In this document: positions 1 to 9,419 of the stretch, piece by piece | Position numbering within the stretch: the stretch's first letter is position 1 | Layout: every line of letters begins with the position of its first letter | Assembly: GCF_030758415.1 (NCBI RefSeq) | Contig: NZ_CP132334.1 | Coordinates: 1,612,001-1,676,000 of the forward strand | Source of the DNA: Parvularcula sp. IMCC14364 | Lineage (GTDB): Bacteria > Pseudomonadota > Alphaproteobacteria > Caulobacterales > Parvularculaceae | Direction: 5' to 3' | Length of the DNA: 64,000 nt | Program-made: the position numbers and the translations under genes | Notes under the pieces: model-generated | What the model was told of the DNA's origin: nothing | The model's database searches: none | Seen by the model: only the letters and a program-made list of their open reading frames with translations

Positions 1-145
1 CGCTGGCTTTGTCGAATGACGCATAGTCAGGGCCGTAATCTGTAAACTGCCAACCAAATGCGGCCGCATAGAAGGCCTTGGTCGCTGCCATATCTGTCGC
101 CGGAAACTCAATATAGTCGATGCCAAGGTCATTACGGGATGTCAT
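1..145 (-). CDS. VOC (glyoxalase-fold) family protein, 5' part only
   Basis: The gene runs off the left edge of the window, so only its N-terminus is seen. The residues IDYIEFPATDM and AFYAAAFGW are typical of the first beta-alpha unit of vicinal-oxygen-chelate (glyoxalase/bleomycin-resistance) proteins; substrate unknown. Two in-frame starts are possible. ATG at 145 has a GAGGAGG ribosome site 5 bases upstream and gives a cytoplasmic protein, so I chose it. ATG at 232 would add 29 residues that resemble a lipoprotein signal (hydrophobic run ending LLSGC) but has a poor ribosome site. If the longer form is made, this would be an unusual membrane-anchored VOC protein. Confidence 0.75.
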   Translation of the reverse strand, partial: MTSRNDLGIDYIEFPATDMAATKAFYAAAFGWQFTDYGPDYASFDKAS

Positions 146-268
146 GACGGCCTCCTCGCTGTTATTTTGTTCCGCCACCAGACAGCCGGAAAGCAAAACC
201 AGAAACATATAAATCGAAATATTTTTCAGCATGACAGTCTCTGACTTTTGCGGTGCCGTTACAGATCT

Positions 269-751
269 TTAGAACGGGATTTCATCATCCAATTCAAAGC
301 TCTGGCCACCGCCTTGTGGCGGGCCCTCATTCATGCCGCCCTGACCACCGGAAATCTGCTGGCCATAGCCGCCGCCCATGCTGGCACCACCGCCTTCGCC
401 CCGGCCATCAAGCATGGTGAGGTTCGAATTATAGCCACGCAACACAACCTCCGTCGTGTAGCGGTCCTGCCCGTTCTGGTCCTGCCACTTGCGCGTTTCC
501 AGCTGGCCCTCAAGATAAACCTTGGAACCTTTCTTCAAATACTGGGACGCCACGCGCACAAGCCCCTCGGAGAAGATAGAAACCCGGTGCCATTCCGTTT
601 TCTCCCGGCGCTCGCCCGTGTTCTTGTCTTTCCAGTTCTCGGATGTTGCCAGAGAAAGGGAGCAGACGGAGCCGCCATTCTGAAACTGTCGCACTTCCGG
701 GTCTGCCCCCAGATTGCCCACCAGAATTACCTTGTTTACACTTCCTGCCAT
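269..751 (-). CDS. ssb: Single-stranded DNA-binding protein
   Basis: 160-residue SSB: protects single-stranded DNA and recruits replication and repair enzymes. The OB-fold fills roughly residues 1-110 ([20 protein letters not shown] at the start, then the WHRVSIF strand and a [13 protein letters not shown] segment). A glycine/glutamine-rich linker follows, and the protein ends in the acidic tip DDEIPF that binds partner proteins. The start at 751 is preceded by GGAGG at a normal distance; the frame is open 13 codons further upstream, but those residues do not belong to the family. Divergent from uvrA with an SOS box in between, so expression is probably LexA-controlled. Identity is certain. 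Confidence 0.97.
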   Translation of the reverse strand: MAGSVNKVILVGNLGADPEVRQFQNGGSVCSLSLATSENWKDKNTGERREKTEWHRVSIFSEGLVRVASQYLKKGSKVYLEGQLETRKWQDQNGQDRYTTEVVLRGYNSNLTMLDGRGEGGGASMGGGYGQQISGGQGGMNEGPPQGGGQSFELDDEIPF

Positions 752-863
752 CTCATACCTCCAGTTCCGGATACCCAAATAAAGAGCCATACCTTAATGC
801 GGCTTGCGCCTGCCCGGACGACAAGTTTTCCACAGCTTCGCTCTATATCACACATTCCAGTAT

Positions 864-878
864 GTTCATATTTTGTTC
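864..878. promoter_or_regulatory. LexA (SOS) box shared by ssb and uvrA
   Basis: GTTCATATTTTGTTC fits exactly the alphaproteobacterial LexA operator GTTC-N7-GTTC. It lies 60 bases before the uvrA start and 113 bases before the ssb start, in the 186-bp divergent intergenic region, so one LexA site could repress both genes until DNA damage. This is inferred from the motif and from the known SOS membership of uvrA. Confidence 0.85.
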
Positions 879-937
879 TTTTTGTCAAGCGCGACTCGCT
901 GCTTTATCTAACGTGTTTACCAAGCGAAAGAATTTCC

Positions 938-3856
938 ATGCCCCTGAAGACAATCCACATTGCCGGCGCACGTGAACATAACCTCAAGGATATTACGGTT
1001 GATATTCCGCGCGACAAGCTGGTCGTGATTACCGGCCTCTCGGGCTCGGGGAAGTCCTCTCTGGCCTTTGACACCATCTATGCCGAAGGACAGCGGCGCT
1101 ATGTGGAAAGCCTGTCGGCCTATGCACGGCAGTTTCTGGAACTGATGCAGAAACCGGATGTGGACCAGATTGAAGGTCTGTCACCGGCAATTTCCATTGA
1201 GCAGAAAACCACGTCGCGCAATCCGCGCTCAACCGTCGGGACAGTGACGGAAATCTATGACTATATGCGCCTGCTCTGGGCCCGGATCGGCGTGCCCTAT
1301 TCCCCGGCAACAGGCCTGCCGATTACGTCACAGACCGTTTCAGAAATGGTTGACCGACTGATGGGGGAGCCGGAGAAGAGCCGCTTTTACCTGCTGGCCC
1401 CAATCATTCGTGGACGGAAGGGCGAGTATAAAAAAGAGTTCGCTGACCTGATGAAAAAGGGCTTCCAGCGCGTGAAGGTGGATGGCACATTTTACGACAT
1501 CGCGGATGTTCCGGCCCTGAACAAGAAGCTGAAGCACGAAATTGATGTGGTCGTTGACCGGATTGTCATCAAGGACGGCATCGAAAGCCGTTTGGCGGAG
1601 AGTTTTGAAACAGCCCTTGAGCTTGCCGACGGCATCGCCGTGGCTGAAAGTGCTGATAAAAAAGATGATGACGGCAACGCTGAGCGGACGATCTTTTCCG
1701 CGAAGTTCGCCTGCCCTGTCTCTGGCTTTACCATCGACGAGATCGAACCACGCCTTTTCTCTTTCAATAATCCGTTCGGTGCCTGCCCAACCTGTGACGG
1801 GTTGGGCACGCAGATGTTCTTTGATGAGGATCTGGTGGTACCCGACAAGAACAAAACCTTACGTGAGGGCGCGATTGCGGCCTGGTCGAAGACACAAAGC
1901 CCGTATTATACGCAAACGCTTGCGGCGCTGGGGGAGCATTACGGGTTTACCGTTGAAAATACATGGCGTGAGCTGACGAAAAAACAGCAGGACAAGGTTC
2001 TCTGGGGGACCAAAGGCGAAGATATCCAGTTTGTGTATGATGATGGCCTGCGCCGGTATGAAACCGTTAAACCGTTTGAGGGGGTGATTCCCAATCTGGA
2101 ACGGCGCTGGCGCGAGACTGACTCTCAATGGGTGCGGGAGGAAATGGAGAAGTTTCAGTCCATCGCCCATTGCGACGTATGCGATGGATATCGCCTGAAG
2201 CCAGAAGCGCTGGCCGTGAAGATTGACGGGTTACACGTGTCCGATGCCACCCGGAAGTCCATCAAGGACGCAAGTGCATGGTTTACAGATGTCGAGAAGA
2301 CGCTCACCCGCAAGGAAAAATCGATTGCTGCGCGCATCCTGAAGGAAATTCGGGACCGTCTGCATTTTCTGAACAATGTCGGGCTGGATTATCTTTCGCT
2401 GTCTCGTGCTTCCGGCACGTTATCAGGAGGCGAAAGCCAGCGCATCAGACTGGCTTCCCAAATTGGCTCCGGCCTGACAGGTGTTCTGTATGTGCTGGAT
2501 GAGCCGTCCATCGGCCTGCACCAGCGCGATAACCAGCGCCTGCTGGAGACGCTGACAAACTTACGTGACATGGGCAATTCCGTCATTGTGGTAGAGCATG
2601 ATGAAGACGCCATCCGGACCGCTGACCATGTGATTGATATTGGCCCCGGCGCAGGCGTGCATGGCGGCAGAATTGTCGCGGACGGAACGCCAAAGCAGAT
2701 CATGGCGAACAAGGACAGTCTGACCGGAGACTATCTCGCAGGTCGGCGCGGGGTGCCGGTGCCCGATGAGCGCCGCCCGGTGGACCAGACGCGGATGGTC
2801 AAAATCAGTGGGGCTTCTTCCAATAATCTTCAGAATGTCACAGCCGAATTTCCACTCGGGGTTTTGACCTGCGTGACCGGCGTTTCCGGCGGCGGCAAGT
2901 CAACACTGACGATTGAAACTCTTTTCAAGGCGGCCTCCCGCAAACTGATGAAATCCAAACAGGTGCCGGGCAAGCATGACGATATTCAGGGTCTGGAGCA
3001 TCTCGACAAGGTGATTGACATTGACCAGTCACCCATTGGCCGCACACCGCGCTCAAACCCTGCCACCTATACAGGCGCCTTCACCCCGATCCGGGAATGG
3101 TTTGCGGGTCTGCCGGAAGCAAAGGCGCGCGGATACAAACCCGGCCGGTTTTCGTTCAATGTGAAGGGCGGGCGCTGTGAAGCCTGTCAGGGTGACGGCG
3201 TTATCAAGATCGAAATGCACTTCCTGCCCGATGTTTATGTCACCTGCGACGTGTGCAAGGGCAAACGCTATAATCGCGAGACGCTTGAAGTGGAATTCAA
3301 GGGCAAGTCCATCGCGGACGTTCTGGATATGACGGTGGAAGAAGGCGCGAAGTTCTTTTCTGCCGTGCCGGCAATCCGCGACAAGATGGATACACTCAAT
3401 CAGGTGGGGCTTTCCTACATCAAGATCGGACAACAGGCGACGACACTTTCCGGCGGGGAAGCACAGCGGGTCAAACTCTCCAAGGAGCTGTCAAAGCGGG
3501 CGACAGGCCGCACCCTGTATATTCTGGATGAACCTACCACGGGTCTGCATTTTGAAGATGTGCGCCGACTGATGGAGGTCATTCAGGAGCTGGTTAACCA
3601 GGGCAATACGGTTGTCATCATCGAGCACAATCTGGAAGTGATCAAACAGGCGGACTGGATTATCGATCTCGGCCCCGAGGGCGGTGATGGTGGCGGTGAA
3701 ATTGTCGCTGCCGGTACGCCGGAAGACGTGGCAGCCGCCAGGCGCAGCTATACCGGACAGTTTCTGAAAGAAGTGCTGGCCAAGCCCGCAACGGGCCAGA
3801 CGGCGCGCAAGAAAGCGGCGAAAAAAGCGCCCCGTAAGAAGCGCAAAGCCGCCTGA
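938..3856 (+). CDS. uvrA: Excinuclease ABC subunit A (UvrA)
   Basis: 972-residue damage-recognition ATPase of nucleotide excision repair; it loads UvrB at lesions. Visible are the first Walker A ([10 protein letters not shown]), the second ([10 protein letters not shown]), two ABC signature segments ([12 protein letters not shown] and [11 protein letters not shown]), Walker B segments ([13 protein letters not shown] and [13 protein letters not shown]), and zinc-binding CxxC pairs ([20 protein letters not shown]...CDVCKG). The open frame extends to 248, but the family begins with [17 protein letters not shown], so the ATG at 938 is the start. The C-terminus carries a lysine/arginine/alanine-rich tail of about 20 residues. 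An SOS box sits 60 bases upstream. Confidence 0.97.
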   Translation: MPLKTIHIAGAREHNLKDITVDIPRDKLVVITGLSGSGKSSLAFDTIYAEGQRRYVESLSAYARQFLELMQKPDVDQIEGLSPAISIEQKTTSRNPRSTVGTVTEIYDYMRLLWARIGVPYSPATGLPITSQTVSEMVDRLMGEPEKSRFYLLAPIIRGRKGEYKKEFADLMKKGFQRVKVDGTFYDIADVPALNKKLKHEIDVVVDRIVIKDGIESRLAESFETALELADGIAVAESADKKDDDGNAERTIFSAKFACPVSGFTIDEIEPRLFSFNNPFGACPTCDGLGTQMFFDEDLVVPDKNKTLREGAIAAWSKTQSPYYTQTLAALGEHYGFTVENTWRELTKKQQDKVLWGTKGEDIQFVYDDGLRRYETVKPFEGVIPNLERRWRETDSQWVREEMEKFQSIAHCDVCDGYRLKPEALAVKIDGLHVSDATRKSIKDASAWFTDVEKTLTRKEKSIAARILKEIRDRLHFLNNVGLDYLSLSRASGTLSGGESQRIRLASQIGSGLTGVLYVLDEPSIGLHQRDNQRLLETLTNLRDMGNSVIVVEHDEDAIRTADHVIDIGPGAGVHGGRIVADGTPKQIMANKDSLTGDYLAGRRGVPVPDERRPVDQTRMVKISGASSNNLQNVTAEFPLGVLTCVTGVSGGGKSTLTIETLFKAASRKLMKSKQVPGKHDDIQGLEHLDKVIDIDQSPIGRTPRSNPATYTGAFTPIREWFAGLPEAKARGYKPGRFSFNVKGGRCEACQGDGVIKIEMHFLPDVYVTCDVCKGKRYNRETLEVEFKGKSIADVLDMTVEEGAKFFSAVPAIRDKMDTLNQVGLSYIKIGQQATTLSGGEAQRVKLSKELSKRATGRTLYILDEPTTGLHFEDVRRLMEVIQELVNQGNTVVIIEHNLEVIKQADWIIDLGPEGGDGGGEIVAAGTPEDVAAARRSYTGQFLKEVLAKPATGQTARKKAAKKAPRKKRKAA

Positions 3857-3935
3857 CCTGAAGGATACACGGATAACAGGAACCTGTTTACCAAATTCGG
3901 ATAACATGCTGCATTAAGTGTAAACGGCCTGTCTG

Positions 3936-5264
3936 ATGCGTGATCTGTTACTCATACTGTTTATCCTGAGCAGCCTCGGGATCACCCTGAGATACCCCTT
4001 TGTGGGCATCCTGTTATGGGCCTGGTTCACGCTGGCAACCCCGCAACAGGCAGCCTATGCGGCTGCGAGCCTGCCCCTCAACACTCTCATTGCCGGGGTC
4101 ACCTTCATCGCCTTCTTCCTGCATCAGGAATATGAGCGGGTCCGGCTCAATCCGTTAATGATCCTGCTGGCTGTTTTTGGTTTCTGGCTGTGGATTGCCC
4201 AGACACAGTCACTCGATCCCGGTTTCTCCGGGGAGTTTTACAGCCGCTTTATCAAGATCATTATCTTTATCATGCTGTGCATGATCATGGTGACGACGCG
4301 GCTGCGGTTTCATGCCCTGCTCTGGCTGTTTGCCATTGTCATGGGATTTTATGGCGCCAAGGGCGGTGTTTATACGCTGCTCACATTCGGGCAGCGGATT
4401 TATTTCGGCCTTGAAGACACTGTTCTGTACGACAACAATCATATGGGGATCGCGCTGGCCGTCACCCTGCCCCTGTTCCTGTATCTGCAGGGTCAGGCTG
4501 CCAGCCTGCACCTCAAGCGCGGGATCCAGGTGGTGCTTCTGCTCTCCATCATCGCCATTCTGGGCACGCATTCACGCGGCGCATTTGTGGCACTTGGTGT
4601 CTTTGCCGGCATGATCCTGATCCGCTCGTGGCGCAACATGATTATCGGAGCGGCAGCGCTCGCGATTATCGTGCCTGTAGGGCTCAATCTGCTGCCGGAT
4701 GTCTGGAAGGATCGTATGGCAACGATCCAGAATGCCGATGAGGACGCGTCTTTCCTGCAACGTGTGGATGCGTGGGTGATCAACTACGAGCTGGCACAGG
4801 CGCATCCCCTGACCGGTGCGGGCTTGCGCAACTCCTATCAACAGGCCATCGCCAATCAGGTGGAGCCATATCGCGACGCCAGAGCTGCACATAGTATCTA
4901 TTTTGAGATCATGGGCGGTACAGGCTTTGTCGGGCTTGCAATCTATCTTCTGCTGCTGGGCACAGCGGTGCTGATGGCCTTTCTGGCAAGCCGAAAATAC
5001 CGTCATGCGGAGACCGGGAAGTGGCGGGCTGACTTTGCCCTCAATGCCGTGGCGTCCCTGGCTATTTTCGGCGTTGCGGCCGCCTCCGTGTCACTGGAGA
5101 TGTGGGAGGGCTATTTGATCATCATGGCGCTGATCGGCTCTCTTGCCACTGTGGGCGGGAAAGTCGTGGCACCGGCAAAGGCCGGACGCTTTGCAGTGCA
5201 GGTCGCGCCAGAGCGTGCCTATGTTCTGCGGCCCCTCGCCAAAGGGTATCAACACCGCGTCTAA
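3936..5264 (+). CDS. Putative O-glycosylation ligase, exosortase A-associated (Wzy/WaaL-like)
   Basis: 442-residue polytopic inner-membrane protein with about ten hydrophobic helices and a large periplasmic loop in the middle. The loop region has LYDNNHMGIAL and THSRGAFVAL, the H-S-R-G signature of Wzy/WaaL O-antigen ligases, and a late AHSIYFEIMGGTGFVGL. This combination, with the N-terminal LRYPFVGILLWAWFT, matches the ligase family usually found in exosortase A/exopolysaccharide loci. The predicted role is transfer or polymerisation of lipid-linked glycans on the periplasmic side. No exosortase, PEP-CTERM or glycosyltransferase gene is visible nearby, so it is an orphan here. It follows uvrA after 79 bases and converges with the CDF gene. 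Confidence 0.8.
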   Translation: MRDLLLILFILSSLGITLRYPFVGILLWAWFTLATPQQAAYAAASLPLNTLIAGVTFIAFFLHQEYERVRLNPLMILLAVFGFWLWIAQTQSLDPGFSGEFYSRFIKIIIFIMLCMIMVTTRLRFHALLWLFAIVMGFYGAKGGVYTLLTFGQRIYFGLEDTVLYDNNHMGIALAVTLPLFLYLQGQAASLHLKRGIQVVLLLSIIAILGTHSRGAFVALGVFAGMILIRSWRNMIIGAAALAIIVPVGLNLLPDVWKDRMATIQNADEDASFLQRVDAWVINYELAQAHPLTGAGLRNSYQQAIANQVEPYRDARAAHSIYFEIMGGTGFVGLAIYLLLLGTAVLMAFLASRKYRHAETGKWRADFALNAVASLAIFGVAAASVSLEMWEGYLIIMALIGSLATVGGKVVAPAKAGRFAVQVAPERAYVLRPLAKGYQHRV

Positions 5265-5282
5265 GCAGTACAAAGAGGGGGA

Positions 5283-6281
5283 TCAGGCCGAGGCTTCCTG
5301 TGCCTTGTGATAATGGCCAGCCGCCGGTTCTGTCTCTTCGCTTTCACTGCTGTTGCGGTCAGGGTCATTGTGAAAGATGTTTTCGTCAGGACAGTCGGGA
5401 CATTCCACCTGAATGGTCGAGTGGTGAATGTTATATTCCGTGGCCAGTATCTCCTTGACCGAATGCAGCACAGCCTGCGCCCGTGACGGGCCATCAACCT
5501 GAATATGCATCACCAGTCTTGGATCCTGCGGGGTCAGCATCCAGATTTGTAATTCATGGATATTGGAAATTGCGGGCACTTTCGCTTTCAGTCGGCCAAT
5601 CATTTCCTCTGAGTCAAAATCCCTGGGAGCTCCCTGCAGAAGAACGCGCGCGGCATCATTCAGCAGCGGGAATGCTGAGCGCAGGATCAGGGCTGACACA
5701 ATGACAGTCAGCAATACATCAATGGTCACCCAGCCTGTGGCCATAATCACAAGCGCTGAAATGATCGCTGCAGCAGAACCAAAAATATCAGCAAGGACAT
5801 GCAGCATGGCCCCCCGCATATTCAGGTCCTCCATGTTGCCCCGGTGGAGTATGTAAAATGCAGCGATGTTAGCCCCAAGACCCAGCACGGCGACGGTCAG
5901 CATGAGGCCCGCAGAAATTTCCTGCGGATTGAACATCCGATGCGCAGACTCCCAGAATAGCCAGGCCACGAGCACAATCAGCCCGACGCCATTCAAAAAG
6001 CCTGCGAGAACCTGCGCACGTTTGAGTCCGTACGGAAAGCGGTCAGCGTCTGTGCTTTTGGCAGTCAGCCATTTGGCCATCAGCGCAAGGAACAATGCCC
6101 CGGCATCGGTCGCCATGTGTCCTGCATCGGCCATAAGCGCCAGTGAGCCAGACAGCAATCCCCCGAAAAACTCGACGATCATGAAAACGAAAATAATGAC
6201 GAAAGCAAAAAGCAGCCTCTGCCTGTCAGCAGATTCATCCGCACAGGAACCATGATGATGGTGATGGTGAGACGAACTCAT
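5283..6281 (-). CDS. Cation diffusion facilitator (CzcD/ZitB-type metal exporter)
   Basis: 332-residue inner-membrane exporter of zinc or similar divalent metals driven by proton exchange. Six membrane helices are visible. The metal site residues are in MADAGHMATDAGALF (helix II, HxxxD) and VLADIFGSAAA (helix V, a variant of the usual HxxxD, with H in MLHVLADIFGS). A cytoplasmic C-terminal domain follows (HELQIWMLTPQDPRLVMHIQV), typical of CDF dimers. The N-terminus reads MSSSHHHHHHGSC: six consecutive histidines written with mixed CAC/CAT codons, probably a natural metal-sensing segment. The C-terminus adds a Cys-Pro-Asp-Cys and more histidines. Upstream bases 6282-6449 are AT-rich, with no gene. 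Confidence 0.92.
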   Translation of the reverse strand: MSSSHHHHHHGSCADESADRQRLLFAFVIIFVFMIVEFFGGLLSGSLALMADAGHMATDAGALFLALMAKWLTAKSTDADRFPYGLKRAQVLAGFLNGVGLIVLVAWLFWESAHRMFNPQEISAGLMLTVAVLGLGANIAAFYILHRGNMEDLNMRGAMLHVLADIFGSAAAIISALVIMATGWVTIDVLLTVIVSALILRSAFPLLNDAARVLLQGAPRDFDSEEMIGRLKAKVPAISNIHELQIWMLTPQDPRLVMHIQVDGPSRAQAVLHSVKEILATEYNIHHSTIQVECPDCPDENIFHNDPDRNSSESEETEPAAGHYHKAQEASA

Positions 6282-6449
6282 GGGTAAAAGTGCTCTCTCT
6301 CAGGTTGGGCAACTTGAGGAGTACATAGAACAATTTGGGTTATGCGAGCAAGAGAAATGAAAAATTCTGTAACAAAAACATTATGTTAAGTTATAATATC
6401 TCTTTTTGCACGATTGTAATACAAACATGATATATCTTGTAACGTGTGT

Positions 6450-6977
6450 TCAGGCACGACATCCGGTCAGTCCGGCAACCGGAAGAAGGCGTTCCCATCC
6501 CTGACGATTTGTCAGCGTTATCAAGCCGTTTTCCACATAGACGCCCCCCTCGAAACCAAGGCCGAATGATGCGTCAACATTGACGGATACAAGATCGGTG
6601 TCCGGGTCAATCGACGTGTACTGCTGACTGGATGTTATACCATAACGGCTCTCGCCAGACTGGCTAGTCAGACTGAGGCGCGTATCAGCACCTTCAATCA
6701 TCATTTCTGCCCCCTCACCTTCGACGGCCTGAAAGACCAGCACAGGTTCTCTTTCATTGAGGGTCCATAATAACATGCCGCATTTGCCCGCAGGCAGGGA
6801 TGCTTTGGACAACGCCTGCACATCCGGCGCTTCGGTTGCATTCACGTTGCGGGGCTGTGTGGGGGCCTTGGCAACCTCACGCGCGGGCATCCGATTGGAG
6901 ATACTTTCACTGACTGATGCGCAGCCGGTCATGACAACAGCAGCGCCTGCAAACAGACACGATAATTTTCTGAACAT
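6450..6977 (-). CDS. Small lipoprotein of unknown function at the end of the gsp operon
   Basis: 175-residue predicted lipoprotein. The N-terminus MFRKLSCLFAGAAVVMTGC ends in a lipobox (MTGC), so the mature protein would begin at Cys19. The mature part is mostly beta-strand-like and contains three further cysteines; I do not recognise the family. The start at 6977 has GAAGGA 6 bases upstream and lies 17 bases beyond the gspN stop, so it is very likely the last gene of the T2SS transcript. Because no GspS/AspS pilotin is visible in the operon, a secretin-pilotin or other outer-membrane T2SS accessory role is a reasonable guess from position alone. The Asn/Thr-rich stretch after the lipobox looks like a linker. 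Confidence 0.85.
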   Translation of the reverse strand: MFRKLSCLFAGAAVVMTGCASVSESISNRMPAREVAKAPTQPRNVNATEAPDVQALSKASLPAGKCGMLLWTLNEREPVLVFQAVEGEGAEMMIEGADTRLSLTSQSGESRYGITSSQQYTSIDPDTDLVSVNVDASFGLGFEGGVYVENGLITLTNRQGWERLLPVAGLTGCRA

Positions 6978-6994
6978 GCCGTATCCTTCAAAGA

Positions 6995-7747
6995 TCATGG
7001 ATCAATCAGAAGATTGCCACGCTGAAGCATTACCAAGCGATCACCCTGCGAGTCAAAACCATATAATCTGAGCGCTGAAACAAGATCAGGCGTCGTAGAG
7101 CGAACTGTGACCTGCGCGAGATAATCCAGATTGCTTTCCAGTTGTATATCGAGATTGACCTGTTCTGACGGTCCCTGTCCCGCAACGGGGAGAAACAGTG
7201 TGCCGTCTTCGCAAAACCCGTTGCCTTCAAGGGGGAACCCCTGCCCGCCATAGCGGCGCGCTGTGGCGCGCAGACTGTCTGTCCAGAGCGTAAACTGTCC
7301 GTATTCACATGACTGACCACGAAACGACAGCGTATCAACATCTACGCGCAAGGCACCGCTCATCGGCGCATCGAAAGCATCCCTGATGCCATACTGCCCA
7401 AGATCCAGCATCAGGATTGTATCTTCAATGCGTATTTGGCGCGTGGCGGTAACACTTATCTGCCCCCCTGCTGCCAGAGAAAAACCATCTATGGTGAATC
7501 TGGTAGACACGCGGCCAGTGAGAAGTGGCAGGAAGCCCGTCTGCTGCTTAATATCACCAATCGGATAGTTCTGATACTGGGCATCATTTATTTCGCCATA
7601 CCAGAGTGTCCCCTCAACGCTGCTCCATGACAATCCTCTGTCATCAAGGCCAGACCATTTCAGTACCAGGATCAATGGCAGGGAAGAAATAACATGCAGG
7701 ACAAAAAGGAATAGACCTGCAAGACCGTACAGAGTCCGCTTTTTCAT
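6995..7747 (-). CDS. gspN: Type II secretion system protein N
   Basis: 250-residue protein with one N-terminal membrane helix (LYGLAGLFLFVLHVISSLPLIL) and a periplasmic beta-rich domain. WSSVEGTLWYGEI, in which an internal GTLW motif marks the first repeat of the GspN/AsmA-like fold, and LLTGRVSTRFTIDG support the family. GspN is an optional T2SS component whose role is not well defined. It starts 5 bases after gspM and ends just before the small lipoprotein gene. Confidence 0.88.
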   Translation of the reverse strand: MKKRTLYGLAGLFLFVLHVISSLPLILVLKWSGLDDRGLSWSSVEGTLWYGEINDAQYQNYPIGDIKQQTGFLPLLTGRVSTRFTIDGFSLAAGGQISVTATRQIRIEDTILMLDLGQYGIRDAFDAPMSGALRVDVDTLSFRGQSCEYGQFTLWTDSLRATARRYGGQGFPLEGNGFCEDGTLFLPVAGQGPSEQVNLDIQLESNLDYLAQVTVRSTTPDLVSALRLYGFDSQGDRLVMLQRGNLLIDP

Positions 7748-7752
7748 GACTG

Positions 7753-8223
7753 TCAGCCGCTCTGCACAAAAGTTATACTGGCATCAATCGTTCCGTCATT
7801 GCTGCGCGTATCATTTAACCGGGCATTCTGCACAACGATACGATGTTGCGCCTGCAATTCCTCCAACCAGACAAAAAAGTCTCCGGCAGGTGCCGCAGCA
7901 AAGGATATGGTCAACGTCTGATCTTCCTGATTTGTGCGGATATTGATCCAACGTAAGCCGGATTGCTGAGCCGTGCGGGTGATGATGCTGCGTAAGTTGT
8001 CTGCTGAAAGCTCAGTTGTGGCCTGCATGGCCGACGCCGACGCCGCACGATCTACCATTTGCGAGAGATTTTGTGCTGCGGTCAGGTTGCGGCTTGCCGT
8101 CGTATTGTAATTCATCAGGGGGCGCACGATCAGCATGGTAAAGGCAAAGACAGCCAGCAACACCAGCATGACCGATATCAGCAGTCTTTCCCGCTCACTT
8201 AGCCCTTTCCACCAGGTCATCAT
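7753..8223 (-). CDS. gspM: Type II secretion system protein M
   Basis: 156-residue bitopic inner-membrane protein. It opens with MMTWWKGLSERERLLI, the WWxxLSxRER pattern of GspM, followed by one membrane helix (about residues 17-36) and a small periplasmic ferredoxin-like domain. GspM binds GspL and helps couple the ATPase to pseudopilus assembly. Its ATG overlaps the gspL stop by four bases (ATGA), suggesting coupled translation. Confidence 0.93.
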   Translation of the reverse strand: MMTWWKGLSERERLLISVMLVLLAVFAFTMLIVRPLMNYNTTASRNLTAAQNLSQMVDRAASASAMQATTELSADNLRSIITRTAQQSGLRWINIRTNQEDQTLTISFAAAPAGDFFVWLEELQAQHRIVVQNARLNDTRSNDGTIDASITFVQSG

Positions 8224-9419
8224 GCCGCTCCCCTGATCGTCAGACGTCCGGAATAGCCGTTTCCTGCTGGGGTCAGACTGCGTCCCTCATCGACTTGCAA
8301 GCCATACTGGGTCAGGGCCTCCTTGAGGCGATCAAGATCGTCAATCGTTGAAAACTGTAAATCGGCGATCAGTGTGCCGTCTTGCTGATATGTCAGTAAA
8401 GAGAGTTCCGCCCCGCCAAGCTCTTCCAGCGAAGCAGTCAAGCGGGCTGACAATAGGAGAAACCGGGACTGCGAGCCGTCAATCGCGCCGGCCAACTGTT
8501 GTGCCTGATTTCGCAGGTTCCGGATCGGCAGATCGGGATAGGCAACCCTGAATTTATCTTCGGCCTGCGCTGTAATACTATCCGCGGCAGCATTAAATCT
8601 GACTGCTTCCCCCAGCAGCGTAGCAAAAAACAGGACAAGACATGCTGCAATCATGGCGCCAGCCAGTCGCCATGGGCGCAAATGTTCTAACCAGTCTATG
8701 CCGGGTTCAAACTCCCCCTGTAGAATGTTCACAGGTCCGGCTTTATGAATGTTGGCCGTATAAAAATCAGTCAGCGTTGTTTCATCTTTGATCTGAAAGT
8801 GCTCAAGCTCGATATCTGCTGCATTGAGAACTGGATCAGAAGAGCGTGACAGTAATATCACTTTGGGGACGCTTTTTACGTCAAGAAGCCCAGGCACAAG
8901 ATCCCTCGCGAATGCTTCTTCTACGGCAAACCCCTCGCCCTTGAAGTTATACAGTAGTCTGCCATTATCGGTGAGGATAACGGCGGCTGTTTCCTCCAGT
9001 GACAGACAAAGAAAGTCTGCGGTTACGCTGTCCGCACGGATGCCAAGGCCCGCGGCAGCAGAAATCCAGTCCTGCAGCAGATTTTTTTCTACCGCGATGA
9101 CAGTTCGTTCATCGGCGCCACGCGCCTCGACCGCGCAGACATGCAGGTCCTCAACACCACTCCCCAGATCATCTTCGAGCAGAAACCGGGCGGACTGAAG
9201 GAATTGCTGACGGGATTTTGCCGGTGACGAAATCTGACGGGCCACGAAAGGCTCACCCTTAAGGATAAGCATAGTTTCAAGGTCCGGATTATGAGCGGTT
9301 GCGGCATAATCTGCCAACGAAGCGGACACATCGCTTCTGATAACGCTGCCTTCTCTGGCAACTGCCCAACGCAACGGATCGTCCGGCGTATCTCCCGCAA
9401 AGATAAGTTGCATCTGCAT
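8220..9419 (-). CDS. gspL: Type II secretion system protein L
   Basis: About 399 residues: an actin-like cytoplasmic domain (residues 1 to about 240), one membrane helix (LAGAMIAACLVLFFATLLGEA) and a periplasmic ferredoxin-like domain with an intervening coiled segment. GspL anchors the GspE ATPase to the membrane through GspM and the pseudopilus base. The ATG at 9419 overlaps the gspK stop by one base (TGATG); a TTG three bases upstream or the ATG at 9413 are alternatives. Gene order K-L-M is the canonical one. Confidence 0.92.
   Translation of the reverse strand: MQMQLIFAGDTPDDPLRWAVAREGSVIRSDVSASLADYAATAHNPDLETMLILKGEPFVARQISSPAKSRQQFLQSARFLLEDDLGSGVEDLHVCAVEARGADERTVIAVEKNLLQDWISAAAGLGIRADSVTADFLCLSLEETAAVILTDNGRLLYNFKGEGFAVEEAFARDLVPGLLDVKSVPKVILLSRSSDPVLNAADIELEHFQIKDETTLTDFYTANIHKAGPVNILQGEFEPGIDWLEHLRPWRLAGAMIAACLVLFFATLLGEAVRFNAAADSITAQAEDKFRVAYPDLPIRNLRNQAQQLAGAIDGSQSRFLLLSARLTASLEELGGAELSLLTYQQDGTLIADLQFSTIDDLDRLKEALTQYGLQVDEGRSLTPAGNGYSGRLTIRGAA

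Noticed and set aside
248-937. N-terminal extension of the UvrA frame by 230 residues
   Set aside because: It runs antisense through ssb and has no UvrA similarity; the family starts at 938.
3876-3889. AACAGG-AA-CCTGTT inverted repeat after uvrA
   Set aside because: A two-base loop and no U-run; too short to call a terminator.
6245-6281. Hexahistidine as cloning-vector contamination
   Set aside because: Codons are mixed and both flanks are native CDF and intergenic sequence; no vector sequence is seen.
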